Shown: piece after piece, positions 53,956 to 62,761 of the stretch | How the letters are laid out: each line of letters opens with the position of its first letter | Numbering within the stretch: position 1 is the stretch's first letter | NCBI GenBank assembly: GCA_005402585.1 | Contig: BIFP01000008.1 | Coordinates: 1 to 64,000, forward strand | DNA: 64,000 bases | Direction: 5' to 3' | DNA from: Micromonosporaceae bacterium KJ-029 | GTDB taxonomy: Bacteria; Actinomycetota; Actinomycetes; Mycobacteriales; Micromonosporaceae | The notes under the pieces: model-generated | Told to the model about the DNA's origin: nothing | The model's input: the letters and a program-made list of their open reading frames with translations, nothing else | Database searches by the model: none | Program-made: the position numbers and the translations under genes

Positions 53956-54399
53956 ATGGACGACTGGAACGGTCACTGGCACGGCTTCGGCCCGTGGACC
54001 GGTTCGCGCGACGACTTCGCCAAGGAGGGGCAGCGTAGACCCGGCCCAGACCCCGACGACGAGCAGACGCAAGTCTTCCTCGCCAACACCATGACACCGG
54101 TCCAGCTCGGCCACTGGCTGCTTCGTCGCCACCAAGCCGCCGCCGATCGGACGTGGGCTGACGTTGCCGGCGCGGGAACCTGGATGAGCCGGGTCCGCGA
54201 GGCGAACCCCGCCGACACTTCCGGCGGCGCGCTGCTCACCGTGGACGAGAAGGTCGCGCGGCAGTGCGAGAGCCTGCGTCTCGGCAGCGACATGTGCTGG
54301 GGCTACTACACCGCGACCTTCAGCTACGTCTCCTTCGCCGTCGTCTGCTGCCCCAACCGCCTCTTCCCCGCGATTCCATGCCCGCTACCCCCACGCTGA
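53956..54399 (+). CDS. Unrecognised protein with conserved-looking Cys/Pro tail
   Basis: 147 aa from ATG 53956 with GGAGAAGGG upstream. The Trp/Gly/His-rich N-terminus (MDDWNGHWHGFGPWTG) precedes a helical middle (TPVQLGHWLLRRHQAAADRTWADV) and a hydrophobic Tyr/Phe/Ser region ending VVCCPNRLFPAIPCPLPPR. Cys are at 104, 114, 131, 132 and 142. No signal peptide. The gene ends 15 bases before the JmjC oxygenase start, so it is a candidate substrate or partner of that enzyme. I cannot name a family. Confidence 0.75.
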   Translation: MDDWNGHWHGFGPWTGSRDDFAKEGQRRPGPDPDDEQTQVFLANTMTPVQLGHWLLRRHQAAADRTWADVAGAGTWMSRVREANPADTSGGALLTVDEKVARQCESLRLGSDMCWGYYTATFSYVSFAVVCCPNRLFPAIPCPLPPR

Positions 54400-54414
54400 C
54401 AGGAAGGAGGAGCC

Positions 54415-55317
54415 TTGACACTCAAGCTCCTACTCCCCGAAGAAGGCGTCACCCACCTGCTGGACCACTGGCCCGACGAGCCGCACGTCTACCAGCGCAC
54501 CCGCACCTGCCTGGACGAGATGTTCACCGCCGAGCAGGTGTGGTCCTGGATCGACCTCAACTGCATCCCTGCCGATGAGGTTGCCGCGATCAAGGCTCCC
54601 AACCCCGCCGTCAACCCTCGCGTCTTCGCGGGGACGCACGGCCGGGCCGACGCGGAAAGACTGCACAAGCTCTACGACGAGGGGCATACCGTCCGCGTCG
54701 GCAACCTCCAGCGCGTCATGCCCGCCATGGCGCGCATCAGCCAGGAGATCCAGAACGAAACCGGCTACAGCAACTACGTCCACGTCTTCATGACCCCCGG
54801 GTGCCGGCAGGGACTGCGCCATCACTGGGACCAGCAGATGGCCGTCATCGTCCAAGTGTCCGGCCGGAAACGGTGGGAGCTGTGGCCGCCAGTCGTGGAA
54901 GCCCCGATGCGCTCACATCTGGAGTCGTGGCGGGTCTGGCGGGACGACTACCTGGAGGGCTGGCTCGACTCCGGCCCCGAGCGGATCATCGACCTCGGAC
55001 CAGGCGAGGCCATGCTCCTGCCGAGAGGGTGGGTCCACAACCCGTACAACGCCGACGACGACCCCAGCGTGCACCTCACCTTCGCCATCCGGGAACGCAC
55101 GCCCTTGTGGATCTCAGAGAAGCTGGCCGGCGAGGCGATCGAGGAGCTGGCTTTCCGGCAGATCCTTTTGCCGAACAACATCCACGGCGAGGCGCTGCCT
55201 GACATCGTCGCGGAGACCCGTGACGCCCTGGTGGCCTACCTCCAGGGCCTCGACACCAGCAAGGTGGCCGAAAGGCTGCGCCAGCTCGCGCGCACCGAGC
55301 TGGAGTACACCTCGTAG
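54415..55317 (+). CDS. JmjC/cupin_4-type Fe(II)/2-oxoglutarate oxygenase
   Basis: 300 aa with an unusual TTG start, supported by AAGGAGG six bases upstream. The Fe(II) ligands are visible as H137-x-D139 (LRHHWDQQMAVIVQVSGRKRWELW) and H208 (AMLLPRGWVHNPYNADDDPSVHLTFAI). This is the layout of YcfD/RoxA-like ribosomal oxygenases and other protein hydroxylases. The C-terminal 70 residues are helical, as in the dimerisation/winged region of that family. Substrate unknown; neighbours suggest a small protein of the same cluster. Confidence 0.85.
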   Translation: MTLKLLLPEEGVTHLLDHWPDEPHVYQRTRTCLDEMFTAEQVWSWIDLNCIPADEVAAIKAPNPAVNPRVFAGTHGRADAERLHKLYDEGHTVRVGNLQRVMPAMARISQEIQNETGYSNYVHVFMTPGCRQGLRHHWDQQMAVIVQVSGRKRWELWPPVVEAPMRSHLESWRVWRDDYLEGWLDSGPERIIDLGPGEAMLLPRGWVHNPYNADDDPSVHLTFAIRERTPLWISEKLAGEAIEELAFRQILLPNNIHGEALPDIVAETRDALVAYLQGLDTSKVAERLRQLARTELEYTS

Positions 55318-55373
55318 GTACCGGCGGCAGCGGCCCCGACTCAAGCGCGGGCGCGCTCGCCACCCGGGCCCGG

Positions 55374-57743
55374 TCAGCGGAGGGCGAGGGCGGCGAGGGC
55401 GGCGTTGACGATGCTGCCGGGGAGCAGGTCGTGCAGGTCGTACAGCTCGGTGACGGAGCCGGACTGGCCGAACTCGTCCACGCCGAGTGGGACAGCGGGG
55501 GCGCCGACGGCCGAGCCGAGCCAGGCCATGGCGTGCGAGGCCGCGTCGTGCACGGTCACCACCGGGACCCGGTCCGCGAAGGCCGACCGCAGCGCGCCGG
55601 GCACGCTGGGCACCGTGGCGGTGCGTACGCCCTGACGCAGGGTGCGCTGCCAGGCCCGGTAGAGGCGGTCCAGGCTGGTGACGTCGACCACATGGGCGGC
55701 GACGCCCTCGTCGGCCAGCTCCGCCGCTGCGGCGAGCACCTCGGGCAGCACCGCACCGGAGGCGGCCAGCTGCACCGTCGGGGCGTCGGCCAGGTGCGGG
55801 TACGCCTGGTGGGCGTCGACCAGCCGGTACGCCCCGGCGAGCACCTGCCGGCGCAGCACCGCGTCGCCGAGCCGGGCGCGGGCCGCCTCGAAGGGTGCCT
55901 GGTCGACCGGCCGGGTGCTGAGCCGGAAGTAGTACGCGCCGTCCTCGGCCGGTGCGGCCGTCGGCGTCGGCTGCGGTGCGCCGGCGATGTGCCCGAACGC
56001 GTCGCAGAGCAGCCAGTCCAGGCTGGCCGCGTACGCCGGCTCGACGAAGGTCACCCCGGGCAGTTCCAGGCCCACGCTCGCGGTGATGGTGGACTGGTGG
56101 GCGCCGCCCTCCGGGGCAAGGGTGATGCCGGACGGGGTGCCGGCCACCACGAACCGGGAGCCGGAGTAGGTGCCGTAGAGGAAGGCGTCCAGGCCGCGCA
56201 GCACAAACGGGTCGTAGACGGTGCCGACCGGTAGCAGCGGCTGCCCGGACAGGTCCCAGGACAGGCCGAGCTGGCCGAGCAGCAGGAACAGGTTCATCTC
56301 GGAGATGCCCAGCTCGATGTGCTGCCCGTCGGGGCTCTCCGTCCAGCGCAGCATCCGGTCCTCGGACCAGGACCGCTGGGCGGTCGGGGCGAACACGCCG
56401 GTCTTGTTGATGAACCCGGCCAGGTTGGTGGAGGTCGCGACGTCCGGCGCGGTGGTCACGAGGTACTTCCCGACCTGCGGGTCACGGGCCAGGTCGACGA
56501 GCACCCGGCCGAAGACCTCCTGAGTGGAGATCGGCTTGTTCGCCCGTACCCTCGTGGTCTGCGGGACGGTGACCCCGAGCGCCCGCTCGCGGGGCGGTCG
56601 GGACAGCGACTCCCGACGCTGCCCGGCCCGGATCCCGGCCGGCGACGCCGGGTCGAGGCGGTCCCACTCGGTGTCGCGGGTCAGCCCGTGCGCGGCCCGC
56701 AACGCGTCCACCTGCTCGCCGGTGAGCAGTGCGGAGTGGTTACGCGGGTTGCCGGCGATCGGCAGGCCCCAGCCCTTGACCGTGTACGCGAACACCACGC
56801 TCGGCCGGTCGGTCACCGCGTCGCACTGGGCGTACGCGTCGAGCATCGCCGCGAGGTCGTGCCCGCCCAGGTCGGTGACTAGCGGGCCCAACTCCTCGTC
56901 GGCGATGTCGGCGACGAAAGCGCCCACCTCGGCCGGTGCCCCGTCCAGGAACTGCTCGCGCAGCGCCGGCCCGGTCAGCCCGAACAGCGACTGGTACTGC
57001 TCGTTCGGCATCGCGTCGATCCAGTCGCGCAGCGTCTCGCCGCCCGGCCGGGCGTACGCCTGCGCGAGCCGGCGGCCGTACTTCACCTCGACCACGTGCC
57101 AACCGGCGGCCTCGAACTGGCCACGCCACTGGTCGATCCGCACCCCGGGGACGACCCGGTCCAGCGACTGCCGGTTGAAGTCCACCACCCACAGCACGTT
57201 GCCGAGCCCGGTGGTGGCCGGGTCGGCGACCGCCTCCCAGATGTTGCCCTCGTCCAACTCGGCGTCACCGATCAGCGCCACGAACCGGGTGTGCGGTCGC
57301 GCACCGAAGTGCGCGTCGACGTAGCGTCGGGTCACTGCGGCGAACAGCGGCGCGGCGGCGCCCAGGCCGACCGAGCCGGTGGAGAAGTCGACCCCGTCCG
57401 GGTCCTTGGTCCGCGACGGGTACGACTGCAGGCCACCCCGCGCCCGCAGCCGGGTCAGGTACGACCGGTCCAGGTTGCCGAGCAGGTACTGGATGGCGTG
57501 GAACACCGGCGAGGCGTGCGGCTTCACCGCGACCCGGTCCTCGGCGTCCAGGTGGGCGAACCACAGCGCGGTCATCGCGGTGACCAGGGAGGCGCTGGAC
57601 GCCTGGTGCCCGCCGACCTTCACCCCGTCGCCGGTGTCGCGGTCGTGGTTGGCCGCGTCCACGATGCGGGTGGCGAGCCACAGCACCCGTCGCTGGATCT
57701 CGTCGAGGACATCGAGGTCGTGCTGGCTCACGGTGGACTCCAT
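55374..57743 (-). CDS. Transketolase-like / pyruvate dehydrogenase E1-like ThDP enzyme
   Basis: 789 aa from ATG 57743. Begins with HQASSASLVTAMTALWFAHL and KPHASPVFHAIQYLLG, as in homodimeric E1 enzymes. The ThDP-Mg motif is GDAELDEGNIWEAVADPATTGLGNVLWVVDFN (key residues GD...N). It has the central transketolase pyrimidine domain (HIELGISEMNLFLLLGQLG) and a C-terminal domain (PTVQLAASGAVLPEVLAAA). The closest familiar relatives are actinobacterial transketolase-like proteins similar to AceE; it lacks a lipoyl partner nearby. The substrate could be pyruvate or a sugar phosphate. Confidence 0.85.
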   Translation of the reverse strand: MESTVSQHDLDVLDEIQRRVLWLATRIVDAANHDRDTGDGVKVGGHQASSASLVTAMTALWFAHLDAEDRVAVKPHASPVFHAIQYLLGNLDRSYLTRLRARGGLQSYPSRTKDPDGVDFSTGSVGLGAAAPLFAAVTRRYVDAHFGARPHTRFVALIGDAELDEGNIWEAVADPATTGLGNVLWVVDFNRQSLDRVVPGVRIDQWRGQFEAAGWHVVEVKYGRRLAQAYARPGGETLRDWIDAMPNEQYQSLFGLTGPALREQFLDGAPAEVGAFVADIADEELGPLVTDLGGHDLAAMLDAYAQCDAVTDRPSVVFAYTVKGWGLPIAGNPRNHSALLTGEQVDALRAAHGLTRDTEWDRLDPASPAGIRAGQRRESLSRPPRERALGVTVPQTTRVRANKPISTQEVFGRVLVDLARDPQVGKYLVTTAPDVATSTNLAGFINKTGVFAPTAQRSWSEDRMLRWTESPDGQHIELGISEMNLFLLLGQLGLSWDLSGQPLLPVGTVYDPFVLRGLDAFLYGTYSGSRFVVAGTPSGITLAPEGGAHQSTITASVGLELPGVTFVEPAYAASLDWLLCDAFGHIAGAPQPTPTAAPAEDGAYYFRLSTRPVDQAPFEAARARLGDAVLRRQVLAGAYRLVDAHQAYPHLADAPTVQLAASGAVLPEVLAAAAELADEGVAAHVVDVTSLDRLYRAWQRTLRQGVRTATVPSVPGALRSAFADRVPVVTVHDAASHAMAWLGSAVGAPAVPLGVDEFGQSGSVTELYDLHDLLPGSIVNAALAALALR

Positions 57744-57799
57744 CCGGGCGTCGCCGTTGACGCCCTTATGAGGGGTGGTGCGGGTCGTGCCTGCTGCGC

Positions 57800-57845
57800 G
57801 CTTGCTGCCTCGGCCGTCAAGCACGCTTGCTGCCTCGGCCGTTAA
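57800..57845. repeat. 25-bp tandem duplication upstream of the transketolase-like gene
   Basis: GCTTGCTGCCTCGGCCGTCAA (starting 57800) is repeated from 57825, with T for C near the end, and runs directly into a GGGGCCCC element. It is non-coding and lies in the promoter region of the 55374-57743 gene. Confidence 0.7.
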
Positions 57846-57900
57846 AAAGGGGCCCCTCCTCTACACCAGGCGTTAAGAAGGGGCCCTTCCTTACACCTCA
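57841..57900 (-). repeat. Paired GGGGCCCC hairpin element at the gatB stop codon
   Basis: On the minus strand it starts with the gatB TGA (TGAGGTGTAAGGAAGGGGCC), has spacer TTCTTAACGCCTGGTGTAGAG, a second palindrome AGGGGCCCCT and TTTTTAAC. The opening TGAGGTGTAAG is identical to that at the ilvE stop. Separates co-directional gatB and the transketolase-like gene. Confidence 0.85.
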
Positions 57901-59391
57901 GGCGCCGAGGCGCTCCAGGATCAGTTCGCGGACGGTCTTGGCGTCGGCCTGACCACGGGTGGTCTTCATGACCGCGCCGACCAGCGCGCCGGCCGCGGCC
58001 ACCTTGCCGCTGCGGATCTTGTCGGCGATCTCCGGGTTGGCGGCGATCGCCTCGTCGACGGCGGCGGCCAGCGCGCCGGTGTCGGAGACGACCTCCAGGC
58101 CCCGGTTGGTCATGATCTCGGTCGGCGAACCCTCGCCGGCGACCACGCCCTCCAGCACGGTACGGGCCAGCTTGTCGTTGAGCTTGCCGGCGTCGACCAG
58201 GCCCTGCAACTCGGCGACCTGCGTCGGGGTGGCCCCGACGTCGGCCAGTTCCACGCCCGTCTCGTTGGCCCGCCGGGACAACTCGCCCAGCCACCACTTG
58301 CGGGCGGCGGACGGCGAGGTGCCGGCGGCGACCGTCTGCTCGATCAGCTCGACCGCACCGGCGTTGAGCACCGACTGCATGTCGAGATCGGACAGCCCCC
58401 ACGCCTCCTGGAGCCGCCGCCGGTGCAGCCGGGGCAGCTCCGGCAGGGCGGCCTTCAGCTCGGCCACCCAGGCCGGATCCGGCGCGAGGGGCACCAGGTC
58501 CGGCTCGGGGAAGTACCGGTAGTCGGTGGCGGTCTCCTTCGACCGGCCCGGGGTGGTGTCCCCGGTGTCCTCGTGGAAGTGCCGGGTCTCCTGGGTGATC
58601 CGCCCACCCGCGTCGAGCACGGCGGCCTGGCGCAGCATCTCCGAGCGGACCGCCCGCTCGACCGACCGCAGCGAGTTGACGTTCTTGGTCTCGGTGCGGG
58701 TGCCCCACTCCACGCCCGGCAGGTTCAGCGAGGTGTTGACGTCACAGCGCAGCGACCCTTCCTCCATGCGTACGTCGGAGACGCCGAGCGAGCGGAGCAC
58801 GTCACGCAGCTCGGTGACGTACGCGCGGGCCACCTCGGGGGCGAGCGCACCGATCCCGGGGATCGGCTTGGTGACGATCTCGACCAACGGAATGCCGGCC
58901 CGGTTGTAGTCGACCAGCGACTCGGTGGCGCCGTGGATGCGGCCGGTGGCACCGCCGACGTGCAGCGTCTTGCCGGTGTCCTCCTCCAGGTGCACCCGCT
59001 CGATGCCGATCCGCACCATCTCGCCGTTCACCTCGACGTCCAGGTAGCCGTCGACGCAGAGCGGCTCGTCGTACTGGCTGATCTGGAAGTTCTTCGGCAT
59101 GTCCGGGTAGAAGTAGTTCTTCCGGGCGAACCGGCACCACTCCGCGATGGAGCAGTTCAGCGCGAGACCGATCCGGATGGTCGCCTCGATGGCCGCCTTG
59201 TTGGCCACCGGCAGCGAGCCGGGCAGGCCCAGGCAGACCGGGCAGACCCGGGTGTTCGGCTCGCCGCCGAAGTCGGTCGGGCAGCCGCAGAACATCTTCG
59301 TGTTCGTGCCCAGCTCGACGTGGGTCTCCAGGCCGATCACCGGCTCGTAGCGCGCGACGACCTCGTCGTACGCGGGCAGCGTCGTGGTCAT
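57898..59391 (-). CDS. gatB: Asp/Glu-tRNA amidotransferase subunit B
   Basis: 497 aa from ATG 59391 with GGAG upstream. Has [20 protein letters not shown], a zinc-knuckle-like Cys set ([22 protein letters not shown], key residues C-x-C...C-x-x-C), [19 protein letters not shown], and [14 protein letters not shown]; the C-terminal YqeY-like tRNA-binding domain follows. With GatA and GatC it converts Glu-tRNA(Gln) and Asp-tRNA(Asn) to the amides. Unusually, a cell-wall protein gene and a terminator separate it from gatCA. Confidence 0.96.
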   Translation of the reverse strand: MTTTLPAYDEVVARYEPVIGLETHVELGTNTKMFCGCPTDFGGEPNTRVCPVCLGLPGSLPVANKAAIEATIRIGLALNCSIAEWCRFARKNYFYPDMPKNFQISQYDEPLCVDGYLDVEVNGEMVRIGIERVHLEEDTGKTLHVGGATGRIHGATESLVDYNRAGIPLVEIVTKPIPGIGALAPEVARAYVTELRDVLRSLGVSDVRMEEGSLRCDVNTSLNLPGVEWGTRTETKNVNSLRSVERAVRSEMLRQAAVLDAGGRITQETRHFHEDTGDTTPGRSKETATDYRYFPEPDLVPLAPDPAWVAELKAALPELPRLHRRRLQEAWGLSDLDMQSVLNAGAVELIEQTVAAGTSPSAARKWWLGELSRRANETGVELADVGATPTQVAELQGLVDAGKLNDKLARTVLEGVVAGEGSPTEIMTNRGLEVVSDTGALAAAVDEAIAANPEIADKIRSGKVAAAGALVGAVMKTTRGQADAKTVRELILERLGA

Positions 59392-59488
59392 GAGAACTCC
59401 AGCTTTCGGGCGGTAGCCGGCCCGCGGCGGCATCCGGACACAACGCCGTCCAGCCTAGCCGCTCGGCCTGTCCCGTCTCGGCCGGGCG

Positions 59489-60634
59489 TCACCCGGGCGT
59501 CGTGAACCGCTGGCTGCGCCGGTAGGCCACGACGAAGAGGATCCCGCCGACGCAGAAGGCCACGACACCCAGGAGCAGCAGCACGAGCGTCGAGTTCGAG
59601 CCGGTGACCGGAAGCCACGCCCCGGGCGTCCGGGAGGGCGACGGCGACGCCGTCGGAGTCTCGGTCGGGGTCGGCGTCGGGGTCTCGGACGGCTCGGTCG
59701 GGGTCTCGGTCGGGGTCGGCGTCGGATCGGTCGGCGTGGCCGACGGCGAGGGCTGCGGGGCGGCGCCGACGATCAGCGACACCTCGGCGGTGGCGCTCGT
59801 CGCGGTGCCGGCCGCCCGCACGGTGAAGGCGAAGGTGCCCGCGGCGGTGGGGGTGCCGCGGAGCCGGCCGTCGGCAGCCAGGGTGAGCCCGGGCGGCAGG
59901 TCCCCGGCGGCCACGCTGAACTGGATGTCGGAGTCACCCTCGGCGGTGAAACGGAACGAGTACGCCTTGCCGACCGTGCCACGGGGCGGCTCGCCCGACG
60001 TGACGACGGTGGCCGGTGCGGCGATGACCACCGTGACTTCCTGCTCGGTGAAGAAGTCGTTCGCGTCGGACATCCGGATGCCGAAGGTGTAGCTGCCCGG
60101 GGTGGTCGGCGTACCCGAGAAGTTCCCCGACACCGACGCCACCGACATGCCCACCGGCAACGAGCCCGACCGCAGCGACAGCCGGTACGGGGCGGTGCCG
60201 CCCGAGGCCGTGAACGTGTGCGTCGGGTACGCCTGGTCGGTGTACCAGGGCGAGGTCGGGGCGCCCGAGGTGATGGTGATGGTCGGCGCGACCACCACGA
60301 CGGTGACGCTCTGTTCGGCGAAGTCCCCGACGTCGTCCGTCATCCGGATGGCGAAGGTGTAGCTGCCCGGGGTGGTCGGCGTACCCGAGAAGACCCCCGT
60401 CACCGACGCCAGCGCCATGCCCGGCGGCAACGAGCCCGACTGGAGCGTAAGCCGGTACGGGGCGGTGCCGCCCGAGGCCGTGAACGTGTGCGCCGGGTAC
60501 GGCTCGTAGGCGGTGACCGGCGACGTCGGCGAACCCGAGGTGATGGTGACGGTGGCGGCAGCCGCCGGCTGTGCGCTGCCGAGCAGCAGCACCATGAGCA
60601 CCGAGACGATCATGACCGGCCGCAGCGTCTTCAT
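59489..60634 (-). CDS. LPVTG-anchored surface protein with putative Ig-like (He_PIG) repeats
   Basis: 381 aa from ATG 60634. Signal peptide to about AAAA-T30; three He_PIG-type repeats: residues about 31-115, 120-205 and 208-290, each with PxGxxxxxxxGxxxGTPTxxGxYxFxIR. A Thr/Pro/Ser-rich stalk of about 60 residues follows, then sorting signal LPVTG, a hydrophobic segment and RRSQR. It should be fixed to peptidoglycan by a sortase. The first two repeats are nearly identical in DNA (90-codon offset). Lies between gatA and gatB. Confidence 0.9.
   Translation of the reverse strand: MKTLRPVMIVSVLMVLLLGSAQPAAAATVTITSGSPTSPVTAYEPYPAHTFTASGGTAPYRLTLQSGSLPPGMALASVTGVFSGTPTTPGSYTFAIRMTDDVGDFAEQSVTVVVVAPTITITSGAPTSPWYTDQAYPTHTFTASGGTAPYRLSLRSGSLPVGMSVASVSGNFSGTPTTPGSYTFGIRMSDANDFFTEQEVTVVIAAPATVVTSGEPPRGTVGKAYSFRFTAEGDSDIQFSVAAGDLPPGLTLAADGRLRGTPTAAGTFAFTVRAAGTATSATAEVSLIVGAAPQPSPSATPTDPTPTPTETPTEPSETPTPTPTETPTASPSPSRTPGAWLPVTGSNSTLVLLLLGVVAFCVGGILFVVAYRRSQRFTTPG
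60074..60550. repeat. Recent 270-bp tandem duplication inside the surface-protein gene
   Basis: Sequence from 60074 and from 60344 matches over most of about 200 bases (for example CGAAGGTGTAGCTGCCCGGG and GCCGGTACGGGGCGGTGCCG occur in both), exactly 90 codons apart, so the Ig-like repeats 1 and 2 arose by a recent in-frame duplication. Confidence 0.8.
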
Positions 60635-60791
60635 CGCACTTCCAGGAAGCTGGTCGGGAGAATGCGTCACTCGCATTCGCCTGCGGACTGTATCCAATCA
60701 GGACCAGTCACGATGCGTAATAGCCGAACGGTGACCGTGTGTCGCCGAACGGGATCACCTGGTGATTACTCCTGGATTGGCCGGAAACCCG

Positions 60792-60822
60792 CCGCGGGGC
60801 GGCCGAGGGGGCCGCCCCGCGG
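60792..60822 (-). terminator. Terminator after gatA
   Basis: Perfect 13-bp stem (60792-60804 and 60810-60822), loop GAGGG, five bases past the gatA stop on the minus strand. It separates gatCA from the surface-protein gene and gatB. Confidence 0.75.
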
Positions 60823-60827
60823 GCAGG

Positions 60828-62303
60828 TCACAGGGCCGGTGGGGTGAACGTGCCAACGACGCTCTCCAGCGCGGCGGCGACCCGGTACATCCGGTCGTCG
60901 GCCATCGTCGGGGCCATCACCTGCAGACCGACCGGCAGCCCCTCGGAGAGCCCGCACGGCACCGAGATGCCCGGCCCGCCGTACAGGTTCGTCGGGATGG
61001 TGAACAGGTCGGCCAGGTACATCTGGTACGGGTCGGAGGTACGCGCGCCCAGCGGGAAGGCCACGAACGGCGTGGTCGGCGAGATCAGCGCGTCGACCCG
61101 CTCGAACGCGGCGGTGAAGTCCCGGGTGATCAGCGTCCGGACCTTCTGCGCCTGCCCGTAGTAGGCGTCGTAGTAGCCCGAGGAGAGCGCGTACGTGCCG
61201 ATCATGATGCGCCGCTTGACCTCGGCGCCGAAACCGGCCTCCCGGGTCAGCGACATGACCTCCTCCAGCGACCGGTTGCCGTCGTCGCCGACCCGCAGGC
61301 CGAACCGGACCCCGTCGAACCGGGCAAGGTTGGAGGAGCACTCGCTCGGGGCGATCAGGTAGTACGCCGGCAGCGCGTACTTGAAGTGCGGGCAGGACAC
61401 CTCGACGATCTCCGCGCCCAGCTTCGTCAGCGTGTCGACGGCCTCGTTGAAGGCGGCCAGCACACCAGGCTCGGCACCCTCACCGGCGAACTCGGTGACG
61501 ACACCCAGCCGAACCCCGGTCAGGTCACCGGTCGCGCCGAGCCTCGCCGCGGCCACCACGTCCGGCACCGGCGCCGGGATCGAGGTGGAGTCGCGCGGGT
61601 CATGCCCGCCGATCGCCTCGTGCAGCAGCGCGGCGTCGAGCACCGTACGCGCGCACGGGCCGGGCGTGTCCAGCGAGGACGAGAACGCCACCAGGCCGTA
61701 GCGGGAGGTGCCGCCGTACGTCGGCTTGGCGCCGACGGTGCCGGTGACCGCGCCCGGCTGGCGGATCGAGCCGCCGGTGTCCGAGCCGATCGCCAGCGGC
61801 GCCTCGTAGGCGGCGAGCGCGGCGGCGCTGCCCCCGCCGGAGCCGCCCGGGATCCGGTCGGTGTCCCACGGGTTGCGGGTCGGACCGTACGCCGAGTACT
61901 CCGTGGAGGAGCCCATCGCGAACTCGTCCATGTTGGTCTTGCCGAGCATCACCGTGCCGGCGGCCTGCAGCCGCTGCACGATCGTCGAGTCGTACGGCGG
62001 GCGCCAGCCCTCCAGGATCTTCGACCCGACGGTGGTCGGCACGCCCTTGGTGGTCAGCACGTCCTTGACCGCGACCGGCACCCCGGCCAGCGGGCCCAGT
62101 TCCGCCCCGGCGGCGCGGCGGGCGTCGACCTCCCGGGCGGCGGCCAACGCGCCTTCGGTGTCGACGTGCAGGAACGCGTTGACCCGGTCGTCGACGGCGG
62201 CAATCCGGTCCAGGTGCGCCTGGGTCACCTCGACGGCAGAGGTCTCGCCGGAGGCGACGAGCCCCGCGATTTCGGTGGCGGTGAGCCTGGTCAGGTCAGT
62301 CAT
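60828..62303 (-). CDS. gatA: Asp/Glu-tRNA amidotransferase subunit A
   Basis: 491 aa from ATG 62303. Amidase-signature enzyme with the Ser-cisSer-Lys triad: K80 (GVPVAVKDV), S155 ([11 protein letters not shown]) and S179 ([11 protein letters not shown]). It releases ammonia from glutamine for the GatB reaction. The start overlaps the gatC stop (ATGA). Confidence 0.97.
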   Translation of the reverse strand: MTDLTRLTATEIAGLVASGETSAVEVTQAHLDRIAAVDDRVNAFLHVDTEGALAAAREVDARRAAGAELGPLAGVPVAVKDVLTTKGVPTTVGSKILEGWRPPYDSTIVQRLQAAGTVMLGKTNMDEFAMGSSTEYSAYGPTRNPWDTDRIPGGSGGGSAAALAAYEAPLAIGSDTGGSIRQPGAVTGTVGAKPTYGGTSRYGLVAFSSSLDTPGPCARTVLDAALLHEAIGGHDPRDSTSIPAPVPDVVAAARLGATGDLTGVRLGVVTEFAGEGAEPGVLAAFNEAVDTLTKLGAEIVEVSCPHFKYALPAYYLIAPSECSSNLARFDGVRFGLRVGDDGNRSLEEVMSLTREAGFGAEVKRRIMIGTYALSSGYYDAYYGQAQKVRTLITRDFTAAFERVDALISPTTPFVAFPLGARTSDPYQMYLADLFTIPTNLYGGPGISVPCGLSEGLPVGLQVMAPTMADDRMYRVAAALESVVGTFTPPAL

Positions 62304-62605
62304 GAGGCCACATCCTCGTCCAGGATCCGCGGTACGCGGAACCGCTGCTCCTCCGCGTCGGGTGCGCCCGACAGCGCCTCCTCGGGGGTCAGGCACGGCG
62401 CCACGACGTCGTCCCGGAGCACGTTGGTCAGCGGCACCGAGTGCGAGGTCGGCGGGATGTCCGCGGCGGCGACTTCGCCCACTTGGGCGACCGCCTGGAG
62501 GATCACGTCGAGCTGGCCGGCGAAGGTGTCCAACTCCTCCTCCGTCACGGCGAGCCGCGACAGTCGCGCCAGGTGCGCGACCTCCTCGCGGGAGATGGCG
62601 GCCAT
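62300..62605 (-). CDS. gatC: Asp/Glu-tRNA amidotransferase subunit C
   Basis: 101 aa from ATG 62605. Starts [35 protein letters not shown], the GatC signature (key part [12 protein letters not shown]), and ends with [11 protein letters not shown]. It clamps GatA to GatB. First gene of the gatCA unit; four-base overlap with gatA. Confidence 0.95.
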   Translation of the reverse strand: MAAISREEVAHLARLSRLAVTEEELDTFAGQLDVILQAVAQVGEVAAADIPPTSHSVPLTNVLRDDVVAPCLTPEEALSGAPDAEEQRFRVPRILDEDVAS

Positions 62606-62761
62606 CGGTGCCCCCTTCGTGGCTGTCCTGCGTCTGCGTACGCCCACCGCGGCCGGCGGAGAGCGACGCGCGGTGACGGCAGCGAGTCTATTGTTCCGCG
62701 CCCGGCCGGCCGCCCCCGGCTCCCCGAAGGCCGGGCCGACTCGCCGGACCGGCCGGCCGGA

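Noticed and set aside
59604..60092. A plus-strand frame with Val/Gly repeats opposite the surface protein stalk
   Set aside because: The repeats are the reverse complement of the Thr/Pro stalk codons; no ribosome site or domain.
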